A stretch of DNA of 64,000 nt from Parerythrobacter lutipelagi (GCF_005434975.1 NZ_SKCJ01000002.1:930001-994000); one strand, 5' to 3'. Numbered from the stretch's first letter, positions 26,511 to 35,146 are shown. Notes: generated from the sequence alone by a model not told the origin. A program made the numbers and translations.

Positions 26511-28069
26511 CACGAGGTCTCGGCTTCAGGGATTTCCAGGCGCGGAAACGCCGGTGTCGGCTTATCGATTGCATGGCCCGTGGCAGCCAAGGCGGAGAAC
26601 CAGCTTGCGTTGCCGAGATCGGCGTAATTGCGCTGATCCTGCGGCACGCCGAGCTGATCGAGCAGGCCAGCGGCCTTTGCCGGGATCACCGGTTGGATCG
26701 CAATCGCCAGGTCACGGATCGCCATGAACAGCGTGAGCAGAACGGCCCGCATACGCTCCGGATCCGTCTTTTTCAGCGCCCATGGTGCCTGCTCATCGAC
26801 ATACTGGTTGCATGCATGAACTGCCTGCATCCATGCTTCTATCCCGACTGAGAACGCCAGCTTCTCAAATTGAGCGGGCAAACCCTCGGCGCAAGCCTCT
26901 TTCACCTTGGAAAGTAGTGCCTTATCGTCATCAGTTGGCGTAAATTCTGTGATTATCCCATCAAGGTTCTTGTGGATCATCGACAGGGTGCGCTGCGCCA
27001 GATTGCCAAAACTGTTGGCCAATTCGGCATTGCTGCGGGTGACGATTGCCTCGGGCGAATAACTGCCGTCCTGCCCGAATGCGACCTCGCGCAGCAGGAA
27101 ATACCGCAGTGCATCCACCCCGAAAGCTTCCGCCAGCTCCAACGGATCGGTTACATTACCGAGCGATTTGGACTCCTTCTGACCGCGATTGAGCAGGAAT
27201 CCGTGACCGAATACCTGTTTGGGTAACGCGATACCCGCACTCATCAGAAATGCCGGCCAGTACACCGTATGGAACCGTACGATGTCCTTGCCGATCAGGT
27301 GCAGGTTGGCTGGCCAGAACTTGCGCCACATGTCGGTATCGTCTGGATAGCCAAGGCCCGTAATGTAATTGGTCAGCGCATCGACCCAGACATACATCAC
27401 ATGGCCGTCCGATCCCGGCACCGGGACACCCCAGTCGAAGCTGGTCCGGCTGACGGACAAATCCTTCAATCCGCCCGAGACGAATGCAATCATCTCGTTG
27501 CGCCGGCTTTCGGGCTCGAGGAAGCCCGGTGTATTCAGGAGGTCGAGCAGCGGCTGCTGGTATTTCGAGAGGCGGAAAAACCAGCTTTCTTCGACGGTCC
27601 ATTCAATCGGAGTGCCTTGCGGGGAGAGTTTTTCTCCGCTTTCTCCTGCAACCAGTTCCTTCTCATCGTAATAGGCTTCATCCCGAACCGAGTACCAGCC
27701 CTCGTACCGATCGAGATACAAGTCGTTGCTGGCTTCCATTGCCCGCCAGATTGCCTGGCTGGCGCGATGATGGTCTTCATCGACGGTGCGGATAAATCGG
27801 TCATACTTAACGTTAAGAGCGTCGCACATCTTACGGAAATGGCAGGACATTTCGTCAGCCAATTCGCGTGCCGTCTTGCCTTGCTCTTCCGCTTTGCGTG
27901 CCATTTTCAGGCCGTGTTCGTCGGTCCCGGTCTGGAACCGAACTTCGCGCCCGCGCAGGCGCTGGAAACGTGCCATCACATCGGCAGCAATCGCTTCGTA
28001 TGCGTGGCCAATATGGGGAGGGCCATTGGGATAGCTAATGGCCGTGGTGATATAATAGGGATCAGACAT
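26510..28069 (-). CDS. metG: Methionyl-tRNA synthetase
   Basis: A class I aminoacyl-tRNA synthetase of 519 residues that charges initiator and elongator tRNA-Met. The HIGH motif appears as PPHIGHAYEA near the N-terminus and the KMSKS motif as KESKSLGN in the middle. It is the short form without the C-terminal tRNA-binding EMAP-like domain. The connective domain has no obvious four-cysteine zinc knuckle. The start overlaps the holB stop by 8 bases, placing it inside a multi-gene operon. Confidence 0.97.
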   Translation of the reverse strand: MSDPYYITTAISYPNGPPHIGHAYEAIAADVMARFQRLRGREVRFQTGTDEHGLKMARKAEEQGKTARELADEMSCHFRKMCDALNVKYDRFIRTVDEDHHRASQAIWRAMEASNDLYLDRYEGWYSVRDEAYYDEKELVAGESGEKLSPQGTPIEWTVEESWFFRLSKYQQPLLDLLNTPGFLEPESRRNEMIAFVSGGLKDLSVSRTSFDWGVPVPGSDGHVMYVWVDALTNYITGLGYPDDTDMWRKFWPANLHLIGKDIVRFHTVYWPAFLMSAGIALPKQVFGHGFLLNRGQKESKSLGNVTDPLELAEAFGVDALRYFLLREVAFGQDGSYSPEAIVTRSNAELANSFGNLAQRTLSMIHKNLDGIITEFTPTDDDKALLSKVKEACAEGLPAQFEKLAFSVGIEAWMQAVHACNQYVDEQAPWALKKTDPERMRAVLLTLFMAIRDLAIAIQPVIPAKAAGLLDQLGVPQDQRNYADLGNASWFSALAATGHAIDKPTPAFPRLEIPEAETS

Positions 28070-29021
28070 TGGCCCGCTCGCTAGCGGGCGCAGCGGAGGC
28101 TAGCAAGGTGCCGATTTGCGCGACAAGCAATCCGGCGTCGAAATTGTAGGTCGGAGCCTGCCCCGCAAGCGTGACCAATTCGCCATGCGCCGCTATAATG
28201 GCAGCTTGCGTACGCCGGTCGCAACCGGTGAGCTGCGATGCAAGAATTGACCGGGACAGGTCGAGTACCGCCTGAATTGCGTTGCGACTTGGTCTCGGGC
28301 CAATGGCTTCGGACAGCGTGCCGCGCAATGTGAAATCAGTGTCGCCCTGTTCGACCAGCTGCTGCATCAGTTTGTACAGCTTGCCCAGGTCCTGTTCGAC
28401 GAACTCCAGCGCAGCACCGGGAGAACCCTTCGCTGCGGCGACGGCTGCTTCGATTGTCGCAACGTCGGCACTTGCGTCGTTTGCCCTGATTGCACGTTCG
28501 ACTTCGCTATCGGACAGTGGCTGGAAGCGAACTATGCGGCAGCGCGACCGTATTGTTGGCAAGAGGCGGGCAGGACGATGCGCAACCAGCAGGAAATATG
28601 TCCCGGTCGGAGGTTCTTCCAGGCTCTTGAGCAAAGCATTTGATGCGCCAGCCTCCATATCATCGGCCGGGTCGATGATAATCGCTCGCCGGTCGCCCAA
28701 TGTTGGCCGTGTGGTAAGCCGTTGCTGCATCTGCCGGATCTGACCGACGGAGATATTGCGCTTTCTTTCGTATGGCTTGCCGTCTGCGCGCTTTTTCTCT
28801 TCTTTGTCGTCTTTGGGTGCAGGGTCGAGCACCACGATATCGGGATGCTGCCCTCCCCCTATCGGCATGGGACCACCTACCAATTCCTGTGCCGCCTCGC
28901 GCGCGAAATGCATTTTTCCCAAGCCGCGCTTGCCGGCCAGCAGCCAGGCATGGTGCATTCGCGGACTCGCGAGAGCAGCACGCCATTGGCTCCAAGCATC
29001 GTCATGGCCGATCAGGCTCAA
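28062..29021 (-). CDS. holB: DNA polymerase III delta-prime subunit
   Basis: A clamp-loader subunit of 319 residues. It shows the AAA+ family layout: HHAWLLAGKRGLGKMHFA, a degenerate Walker A as expected for delta-prime, then an IIDPADDMEAGASNALLKSLEEPP sensor stretch and the arginine-finger-like LPTIRSRCRIVRF (SRC motif). A zinc-binding cysteine cluster is not evident. The helical C-terminal collar follows. The start overlaps tmk by ATGA. The tmk-holB order is widespread in bacteria. Confidence 0.93.
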   Translation of the reverse strand: MSLIGHDDAWSQWRAALASPRMHHAWLLAGKRGLGKMHFAREAAQELVGGPMPIGGGQHPDIVVLDPAPKDDKEEKKRADGKPYERKRNISVGQIRQMQQRLTTRPTLGDRRAIIIDPADDMEAGASNALLKSLEEPPTGTYFLLVAHRPARLLPTIRSRCRIVRFQPLSDSEVERAIRANDASADVATIEAAVAAAKGSPGAALEFVEQDLGKLYKLMQQLVEQGDTDFTLRGTLSEAIGPRPSRNAIQAVLDLSRSILASQLTGCDRRTQAAIIAAHGELVTLAGQAPTYNFDAGLLVAQIGTLLASAAPASERANV

Positions 29022-29656
29022 TCGCTTTCCCCCAGCAGCGGGCTTATTGCTTCCAGTATCCGTGAATGAACCGTTTCGATGTCGGCGTTTCCGTCGATCA
29101 GACTGAATGTCCGTGGATCCTGCTGGGAAATCTGGCGGAAGGTCCGCGCAACATCGCCATGATAGGCAGCGCTGCGGCCGCCAATTGCATCGCTATCTGC
29201 ACCATCCCGCTGAGCCAAGCGTTCTGCCACCGTCTCAGGAGATACCTCGATCAACAATGTCATATCCGGGCGGAGGCCTTTGCTGCCAATATCGTGGAGT
29301 TGCAGGATGGAGCTATCGCCCACACCGCCCGCGCCGCCCTGATACGCCCGACTGGAATCGAGATAGCGGTCAGTGATTACCCATGTGCCGGCATTGAGGG
29401 CCGGTTCGATCAGCCTTTCGACATGATCGGATCGCGCTGCTGCGAACAGCAAGGCTTCGGCGCGGTGACCCCACCCCTCCCCCGGCGGATCGAGCAGCAG
29501 TTTGCGAATGGCCTCGGCCCCCACGGTCCCACCGGGTTCGCGAGTGAGTATGGCCTGGATCCCGCGCTCGGTCAAAGCGCCCACCAGTAATTTTGCCTGC
29601 GTGGACTTCCCGGTGCCCTCTCCGCCTTCAAGCGCTATGAATTTTCCGCGGGTCAT
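29018..29656 (-). CDS. tmk: Thymidylate kinase
   Basis: Phosphorylates dTMP to dTDP. The 212-residue protein has P-loop EGGEGTGKSTQAKLL near the N-terminus, the DRY-type substrate segment VITDRYLDSSRAYQGG, the TREPGG motif (ILTREPGGTVGAEAIR) that places the catalytic arginine, and a lid region around ERLAQRDGADSDAIGG. The start overlaps the stop of the carboxypeptidase gene by ATGA and its stop overlaps holB by ATGA. No unusual residues are seen. Confidence 0.97.
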   Translation of the reverse strand: MTRGKFIALEGGEGTGKSTQAKLLVGALTERGIQAILTREPGGTVGAEAIRKLLLDPPGEGWGHRAEALLFAAARSDHVERLIEPALNAGTWVITDRYLDSSRAYQGGAGGVGDSSILQLHDIGSKGLRPDMTLLIEVSPETVAERLAQRDGADSDAIGGRSAAYHGDVARTFRQISQQDPRTFSLIDGNADIETVHSRILEAISPLLGESD

Positions 29657-30774
29657 GCAAACCAGCTCCTCAGGCCATTGCCAATGCGGCGAAAGAATCC
29701 CGCTTCATCGACACTCTCTACCGGTTCGAGCGGGAAAATCGCAGGCTGCATCCCTTCAATTCGAACTTCCAGAGACGCAGCAGGCTGATCTTCGAGCACA
29801 GGTGCCCTCAACGGGCCATCGTATCGAATTGTAAGCTCGACATTGTGGTCCTGGCCTTTGGGAAGGGCAAGCCGAACGCCGCGTGGAGCAATCACTTCGA
29901 CGGTATCCGTTGTGCCGTTTTGCACTTTGACCGAGCCGATCACTGCCCCATTGTTGAATAGCGTTACTCTATCGAATGCATCGAAGCCCCATTCCATCAG
30001 ACGTCGGGACGCTTCACCACGCTCGTCATAATCCTCCACACCCGCCAGAACCATGATCAGGCGGGTCCCGTCACGTTCCGCACTTCCCAGGAATGTATGC
30101 CCGGCCTCGTTGGTGTAACCTGTCTTTATCCCGTCGGCGCCTGCAACACGGCGGGTGATCGGGTCGTGATTGGCCTGCGCAACTCCGTTGAAAGCAAAGC
30201 CATCCCGGCCAAAGTACTTTCCGTAGTTTTCGGGGTGTCTGGAGATCAACGCACGGGCGAGAATCTCGAGATCGCGTGCCGTGGTGAAAGTTTTGCCATT
30301 GTCCGGCCAGCCGTTTGGCGTCGCGAAATGTGTGTCGCGCATACCAAGCTTGCGCGCTGTATCGTTCATCATTCTGGCCCAGCCGTCGACCGAACCGCCC
30401 GCTGCTTCGGCCAAGGCAATACTGGCATCATTGGCAGAGATCGCAGCTATACCTGAAAGCAGGGTTTCGACCGGGACCTTCTGGCCCGGGCGGATAAACA
30501 TTCGCGACCCCTTGCCCGCCCATTCGGCCTGCGCCTCATCGCGCATGCCTATGAGTTGATCATCCGAGAGCGCACCTTCATCCAGCAACTCGAACGCGAG
30601 ATAGAGCGTCATCACCTTGGTTACGGAAGCCGGCATAAAGCGGCTACGATCATTGTGCGCCATCAGAGTCTGGCCGGTCTCCATATCGACCAGCAGCGCC
30701 ACGGGCGCACCGTCGATGATCGCACCAGCCTCGTTCAACCGCTCTGAAGCAGGAGAACCGACAGCAATCGCCAA
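29653..30774 (-). CDS. D-alanyl-D-alanine carboxypeptidase (DacA/PBP5-like)
   Basis: A peptidoglycan-trimming serine peptidase of the S11 family. The three active-site motifs are intact: SVTK (Ser50 and Lys53 from the TTG used here), SAND, and GIKTGYTNEAG. A beta-rich C-terminal domain and the amphipathic ending FFRRIGNGLRSWFA suggest membrane association as in PBP5. The start is a problem: TTG at 30774 leaves half a signal peptide. In-frame sequence upstream (RILPLFAAFSL) completes a good signal peptide, but the only plausible initiator is an ATT at 30807 with AGGAG upstream. It follows rlpA and overlaps tmk. Confidence 0.92.
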   Translation of the reverse strand: MAIAVGSPASERLNEAGAIIDGAPVALLVDMETGQTLMAHNDRSRFMPASVTKVMTLYLAFELLDEGALSDDQLIGMRDEAQAEWAGKGSRMFIRPGQKVPVETLLSGIAAISANDASIALAEAAGGSVDGWARMMNDTARKLGMRDTHFATPNGWPDNGKTFTTARDLEILARALISRHPENYGKYFGRDGFAFNGVAQANHDPITRRVAGADGIKTGYTNEAGHTFLGSAERDGTRLIMVLAGVEDYDERGEASRRLMEWGFDAFDRVTLFNNGAVIGSVKVQNGTTDTVEVIAPRGVRLALPKGQDHNVELTIRYDGPLRAPVLEDQPAASLEVRIEGMQPAIFPLEPVESVDEAGFFRRIGNGLRSWFA

Positions 30775-30843
30775 GCTGAATGCGGCAAAGAGCGGAAGAA
30801 TTCGAATGACTGTCTGGCTCCTGCGCCAGACATATCCGGCGCT

Positions 30844-31923
30844 TTATCCCGTGGTGTAAACGCGGGCGTCGCTATAGCCCGCAGCACGCGCCTTGGCGAG
30901 CGCGGCTTCTGCCTGTCCACGATTGCCGAATGGGCCGATCCGCACACGGTAATAGCGGCCCGATTGCTCGACGAAACCGCCAACGTTATCGGCTGCCTTG
31001 GAGGCATTTGCCTGCTTCGAGAACGCGGCGGCCTGAACCACGAATTTGCCATCATTTGCCGCGTCTGCCACATCTACCGTGAGTGCTGTGCGCGCAAGCG
31101 TTACCGCAGCAGGAACGGCATTGCGCGTCACTCGTACAGGCTGCGCTGCGGCCGCTTTGCCGATTGGCGCCAGTGGATAGGCCGTGACGGCGCGGCGCTG
31201 CTCCGAAAAGGCCTGTTCGAAGCTTGCTCCTGTTGGGGGCGGCACAGCGACTGGACCGACTGAACGTGCGATAGTGACAGGCTGTGGAGTTTTGCTCGGA
31301 GCCACTGCTGCCAAAGGTGTGTCATTGCTATTGGCCGCAAGGCTCACAGAGCCAGTGGCTGGCAACTTGCGCTTTAGCACTGCGAGCAATGATTTCGGTG
31401 TATCGATCCGTTCCGGTGCCGCAGCGCCAGTCCGAAGCATCGCCCGTTCTGTCTCGGGAGGATTGACCCGGCGAACGCGGATTGCTGCGCCGTCGCCAAT
31501 GCCGAGTTGAGCGTTTGCCGCGGGTGACAGCGCCAACAGACGGCTACTTGTCATCGGTCCCCTGCGCTCGACACGAACCAGAGTTGTCTTGCCGGAATCG
31601 AGTGCTGTGACTTCGACATAGCTCGGCAAGGGGAGCGTTTTATGTGCGGCAGTGACGCCCGAAGCCGCTTCGCCATCAACCGTGGCATAACCGACCTGAT
31701 CGTAATTCATCGTATCGAAGGGCGTGTATTCCTTACCGTCTACCGTGAACGGATCACCAAGAACTACAGGATAATCCGCAGCGGGGCCGGATCGTTCGGC
31801 GACGGGACCCGCCATACCCGCGTTCAGTTCTGCAAGATCACTCCCCCCGCGACCACAGGCTGCGAGAACCAGGCTCAAGCCAATGACGGCAAGGCGTTTC
31901 GAACGGTCAAGGTGCAATCTCAT
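30844..31923 (-). CDS. rlpA: RlpA-like septal lipoprotein with SPOR domain
   Basis: A 359-residue lipoprotein: the lipobox LAAC puts the lipidated cysteine at residue 23. A double-psi beta-barrel (about 60-145) contains GYATVDGEAASGVTAAHKTLP and VRVERRGPM. A long Ala/Pro-rich linker leads to a C-terminal SPOR domain (FVVQAAAFSKQANASKAADN to the end) that binds denuded septal glycan. RlpA enzymes are lytic transglycosylases; here the glutamate and the TAAH histidine are kept, but the NDRGP aspartate is replaced (ERRGP), so activity is doubtful. The ATG at 31923 lies inside the end of mltB (17-base overlap). Confidence 0.88.
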   Translation of the reverse strand: MRLHLDRSKRLAVIGLSLVLAACGRGGSDLAELNAGMAGPVAERSGPAADYPVVLGDPFTVDGKEYTPFDTMNYDQVGYATVDGEAASGVTAAHKTLPLPSYVEVTALDSGKTTLVRVERRGPMTSSRLLALSPAANAQLGIGDGAAIRVRRVNPPETERAMLRTGAAAPERIDTPKSLLAVLKRKLPATGSVSLAANSNDTPLAAVAPSKTPQPVTIARSVGPVAVPPPTGASFEQAFSEQRRAVTAYPLAPIGKAAAAQPVRVTRNAVPAAVTLARTALTVDVADAANDGKFVVQAAAFSKQANASKAADNVGGFVEQSGRYYRVRIGPFGNRGQAEAALAKARAAGYSDARVYTTG

Positions 31924-32926
31924 CTGCAAGCAATCCAACACTCATGGCGTAGTAATTCGAGCAGTTATATTCGAGGATAACCCTATAATTTGCGGTTAAG
32001 AGCCATGCCCGCGTGCCGGGGCCATCAGGTTGAAACAAGGAAGTCATTGTACTGGCGGGCAAAGATTCCTGGGGCTGCACGCCAAGTTGGCGCCACTCCG
32101 CCACCGGTTTCCATTGACTGTGCCGCTCATGGACGCGGGAACAGACTGGCGACACGGCCTTGCTTTCAACGGCAGCCCAATTGAACCCGTCGGGCACGGA
32201 AGCGCGTACACCCCATGGCTGGCCTTCACGCCAGCCTGCATCCTTGAAATAGCGTGCAATCGAAGCGAGCGTATCGGCGCGATTGTTGAAAATATCTGCT
32301 CGCCCATCGCCGTCACCGTCGGTGGCAAGGCGCAGATAAACCGATGGTAGGAATTGGGGATTGCCGAATGCGCCGGCCCAGCTGCCAACCAGATCAGAAC
32401 GATCATAGCCCTTGTCGGCAACTTTGAACAAAGCGATCAATTCGCCTTCGAACAGTTCGCGTCGACGGCCTTCCCACGCCAACGTAGCAAGCGACCGGGC
32501 AAGATCGAAATTACCCTTATAGCCGCCATAGTTGGTCTCATGACCCCAAATGGCCATCAGCATGGGAACCGGCACGCCGTACTGGGATTCGATGCGGGAG
32601 TGCAGTCCGCGTGTCGACGCGTACATGTCGCGTCCTCGCGCAATCCGGGTCGGGTTCACATGGGTGTTGAGATAGGGCTGCAAGGCCGGATAACCCGTGC
32701 GTGTGGGTGTGCCTGGCTGACCGCGATCGAGTTCGATAACCCGTTGATTGGGCGTCAAGCCACTGGTCATGCGGCGGATCGTTGGCTCGCTCACGCCTTC
32801 GGCGCGCGCCTTGGCGGTGACGAGCTGGATATAGGCATCGAAGCTCATATCCTGAGCTGTGGCAGGATGGCCAATCGCAATTGCAGCGAGACTGAGGAAA
32901 GCGAGTTTGATTCTTTGTCCGATCAT
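31907..32926 (-). CDS. Lytic murein transglycosylase, MltB family
   Basis: A 339-residue peptidoglycan-cleaving enzyme that forms 1,6-anhydro-muropeptides. The signal peptide (to about ATAQ, residue 25) lacks a lipobox, so the protein is probably soluble in the periplasm. The catalytic glutamate is Glu130 in IWGHETNYGGYKG. GAFGNPQFLPSVYLRLATDG and DGDGRADIF are family landmarks. The ATG at 32926 is chosen because it begins the signal peptide; the open frame extends upstream into the tRNA region. It leads the leftward operon containing rlpA, dac, tmk, holB and metG. Confidence 0.93.
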   Translation of the reverse strand: MIGQRIKLAFLSLAAIAIGHPATAQDMSFDAYIQLVTAKARAEGVSEPTIRRMTSGLTPNQRVIELDRGQPGTPTRTGYPALQPYLNTHVNPTRIARGRDMYASTRGLHSRIESQYGVPVPMLMAIWGHETNYGGYKGNFDLARSLATLAWEGRRRELFEGELIALFKVADKGYDRSDLVGSWAGAFGNPQFLPSVYLRLATDGDGDGRADIFNNRADTLASIARYFKDAGWREGQPWGVRASVPDGFNWAAVESKAVSPVCSRVHERHSQWKPVAEWRQLGVQPQESLPASTMTSLFQPDGPGTRAWLLTANYRVILEYNCSNYYAMSVGLLADEIAP

Positions 32927-33053
32927 CAGCCCGTAATGCCACAGGCTGGCTGAACGCGGAATGGCAAAACAGCTGGTTTTCTTCGCTTTATCATACGTCA
33001 GGTGCAGAAGGGCGTGACAAGCGCGCCAACCATGGCTAGCGAGCGCGATCAGC

Positions 33054-33143
33054 GGACAGGTGGCAGAGCGGTTGAATGCACCGGTCTTGAAAACCGGCAA
33101 GGGTGCAAGCCCTTCGTGGGTTCGAATCCCACCCTGTCCGCCA
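33054..33143 (+). tRNA. tRNA-Ser (anticodon UGA)
   Basis: A 90-base gene including an encoded CCA end (33141-33143). The acceptor arms GGACAGG (33054-33060) and CCTGTCC (33133-33139) pair fully with discriminator G140 of the 33100 block. The anticodon stem ACCGG/CCGG-type with loop CTTGAAA gives anticodon TGA, reading UCA. The long variable arm (about AAGGGTGCAAGCCCTT) is typical of serine tRNAs. The T arm is GTGGG-TTCGAAT-CCCAC (33116-33132). Confidence 0.97.
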
Positions 33144-33159
33144 TTCCGCTCCCATATCC

Positions 33160-33495
33160 ATGGCAGACCCCGACAGCCTTCAACCCGCTATCGAACGGGC
33201 GGATCACGCTTGGAGCCGGGGAGTTCAAATCATGAGGGACGTTTCGCATGCGCGAGGGCCGGGACGCAAAGCCGGCAACAATTGGCTCCTGTTCTTCCCG
33301 CTTGCACTTCTGACAGGGATTTTCACAATCGCCGGTGCGCTGTTGGCTTACTACATTTTCGCCATCGAGTTGGGATATGACGGCGGCAAGTCGGGGATCA
33401 TCTATCTTGGCGGAGCGGTCGCCGGTTTCTCTATCACATCGCCACTCTGGAAGCTCTATCGCAAGCGCTATCCAAAATTGCCGAAGCCGGATTGA
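33160..33495 (+). CDS. Small two-helix membrane protein, function unknown
   Basis: A 111-residue protein from ATG 33160, which lies 17 bases after the tRNA-Ser gene, so it may be co-transcribed with the tRNA. Hydrophobic segments WLLFFPLALLTGIFTIAGAL and a second around GGAVAGFSITSPLWKL predict two membrane spans, and the C-terminus is strongly basic (RKRYPKLPKPD). An internal ATG at 33232 would give an 87-residue version keeping both helices. I recognise no family. Its TGA abuts the stop of the convergent sulfotransferase-like gene (TGATCA). Confidence 0.65.
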   Translation: MADPDSLQPAIERADHAWSRGVQIMRDVSHARGPGRKAGNNWLLFFPLALLTGIFTIAGALLAYYIFAIELGYDGGKSGIIYLGGAVAGFSITSPLWKLYRKRYPKLPKPD

Positions 33496-34221
33496 TCAGA
33501 CGATCCGGTGTTGTCTGAGCGCCTCGTAATCGGCCCGGCATTCATCGGCCACCCGCGCATATTCTCCATCCAGTTCGGGCAGATCGCCGAGAGGTTCACC
33601 AAACTCGGTGGACCGATTGACCTTGTCGTACCAGTGCGAACCCCAGATGCCGTCTTCCGGGAGCGGACCCTGCTGCCATTTCAACATCGCAGGATCCCAA
33701 GTGATGCCCAGCGCGATGCACAGTTCCCAAAGTATGCCTGATGGATCAGCCAGAATGTCGTCCGAATCGACGACAGGGGGCGCCTTGCCGAGCCGATCCG
33801 CCTCGGCTTCGAAGTAGCGGCGCATTTGGGCAAAGCCGAGCATTTCTGTGCGACGCAGTTCGTTCTTCTTCTGGTAGCTGGCGACCACCCGCTCGGGCGC
33901 GCGAATCAGGAATGCGTGGCGGTGGTCGGGCATGTCGCCAATCGTCACCGGCCCGACCATATGGTGCGGCATGTGTTTCTGATACCAGACGGCTTCCCCG
34001 CCCGGTGCTTCGCCTGACTGTGCTGCGAGAACCGATTGCCAGTCACAATCCATATCGGCGATGGTTCCCGCGGCCAGTGGATGGGCTTCGCCAGTATCCT
34101 TGAGAAACGCGCCGTAGAAGGGTTCGTCGGACACCGCGCAATCGGCGCGGCTCCCAAAGCTGCGCATCATGGCGGTGGAGATATTGCGCGGCCCGCTCCA
34201 CATAGCGATCCGGACGGTCAT
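33496..34221 (-). CDS. Sulfotransferase-like P-loop protein
   Basis: A 241-residue protein of the PAPS-dependent sulfotransferase superfamily by its N-terminal 5'-phosphosulfate loop, IAMWSGPRNISTAMMRSFG, and the downstream FLIRAPERVVASY, which matches the 3'-phosphate-binding IRxPxxxxxS pattern. No classical acceptor can be deduced. The ATG overlaps the stop of the aminotransferase gene (ATGA), so the two are translationally coupled and probably act in one pathway. I recall this gene pair in other proteobacteria but not its function. Confidence 0.75.
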   Translation of the reverse strand: MTVRIAMWSGPRNISTAMMRSFGSRADCAVSDEPFYGAFLKDTGEAHPLAAGTIADMDCDWQSVLAAQSGEAPGGEAVWYQKHMPHHMVGPVTIGDMPDHRHAFLIRAPERVVASYQKKNELRRTEMLGFAQMRRYFEAEADRLGKAPPVVDSDDILADPSGILWELCIALGITWDPAMLKWQQGPLPEDGIWGSHWYDKVNRSTEFGEPLGDLPELDGEYARVADECRADYEALRQHRIV

Positions 34222-35144
34222 GCCGCGCCGCCGTCCACGTCGCGTTCCATCAATGCCGTGTAAAGACCCTGCAGCCGCTCCACCATCGGCCCCCTGCCCT
34301 CGGTCAATTGTCGGCCGTCAACTTCGGTCGCGGGCACCACTCCGGCGAACGTCCCGGTTACAAACGCTTCATCGGCGCCGTAGACATCGGTCAGCGAAAA
34401 GTTCTTCTCGAACACGGGTATACCCGCTTCGCGGCACACGCGAATGACATTCGACCGGGTGATTCCGCCAAGGCAATAGTCACCGCTGCTGGTCCACACC
34501 TCGCCTTTGCGCACAATGAAGAAGTGGGTTGAATTGCAGGTCGCGACGAAACCATGCGGGTCGAGCATCAATGCTTCGTCGGCACCCGCTTGCGTGGCCT
34601 GAATGCAGGCGGTGATGCAATTGAGCTTGGAATGCGAATTGAGCTTCTGGTCCTGCACCGCAGGATCCCCGCGCCTGACATGCACGGTGAACAGGCGGAT
34701 GCCTTGTTCGACAGTAGCCGGCAGCGGAGCCTTGTATTCGGGTATGATGACAATCGTCGCGGGCGAGATGACCACACGCGGATCCTGATAGGGTGTGGAG
34801 CGAATGCCGCGTGTGACCATAAGGCGGATATGAACACCTGCTTCGCCCCGCATCCGATTGCCGTCGATCGTCGCGTAGAGCCGATCGGTCAGCTCCTCGC
34901 GCGTCAGGCCGATATCCATCGCAATGGCCTTGGCACCTTCGTAGAGACGATCGAGGTGCGCGCCGAGAAACGCGATCTTGGCCTGATGGACCCGGAGCCC
35001 TTCCCAAACCCCGTCGCCGAGCATGAAGCCGCTGTCGAACACCGACACGGTGGCTTGCGCGCGCGGCACCAGCTCTCCGTTCACATTGATCAGGATCGCT
35101 TCGTTGCGCGGATCGACTTCGAAATCGTGCGTTCCCTTCGCCAA
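34218..35144 (-). CDS. Class IV PLP-dependent aminotransferase
   Basis: A fold-type IV aminotransferase of 308 residues, resembling branched-chain and D-amino-acid transaminases. The PLP lysine is Lys173 (NSHSKLNCI). VSVFDSGFMLGDGVWEGLRV and FVTGTFAGVVPATEVDGR are family landmarks, the latter around the phosphate-binding site. Substrate chirality cannot be fixed by eye; ordinary ilvE specificity is only one option. TTG at 35144 is preferred as start because GAGGGGG lies just before it, 2 bases after the antiporter stop. It is coupled to the sulfotransferase-like gene by ATGA. Confidence 0.85.
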   Translation of the reverse strand: MAKGTHDFEVDPRNEAILINVNGELVPRAQATVSVFDSGFMLGDGVWEGLRVHQAKIAFLGAHLDRLYEGAKAIAMDIGLTREELTDRLYATIDGNRMRGEAGVHIRLMVTRGIRSTPYQDPRVVISPATIVIIPEYKAPLPATVEQGIRLFTVHVRRGDPAVQDQKLNSHSKLNCITACIQATQAGADEALMLDPHGFVATCNSTHFFIVRKGEVWTSSGDYCLGGITRSNVIRVCREAGIPVFEKNFSLTDVYGADEAFVTGTFAGVVPATEVDGRQLTEGRGPMVERLQGLYTALMERDVDGGAA

Positions 35145-35146
35145 TC

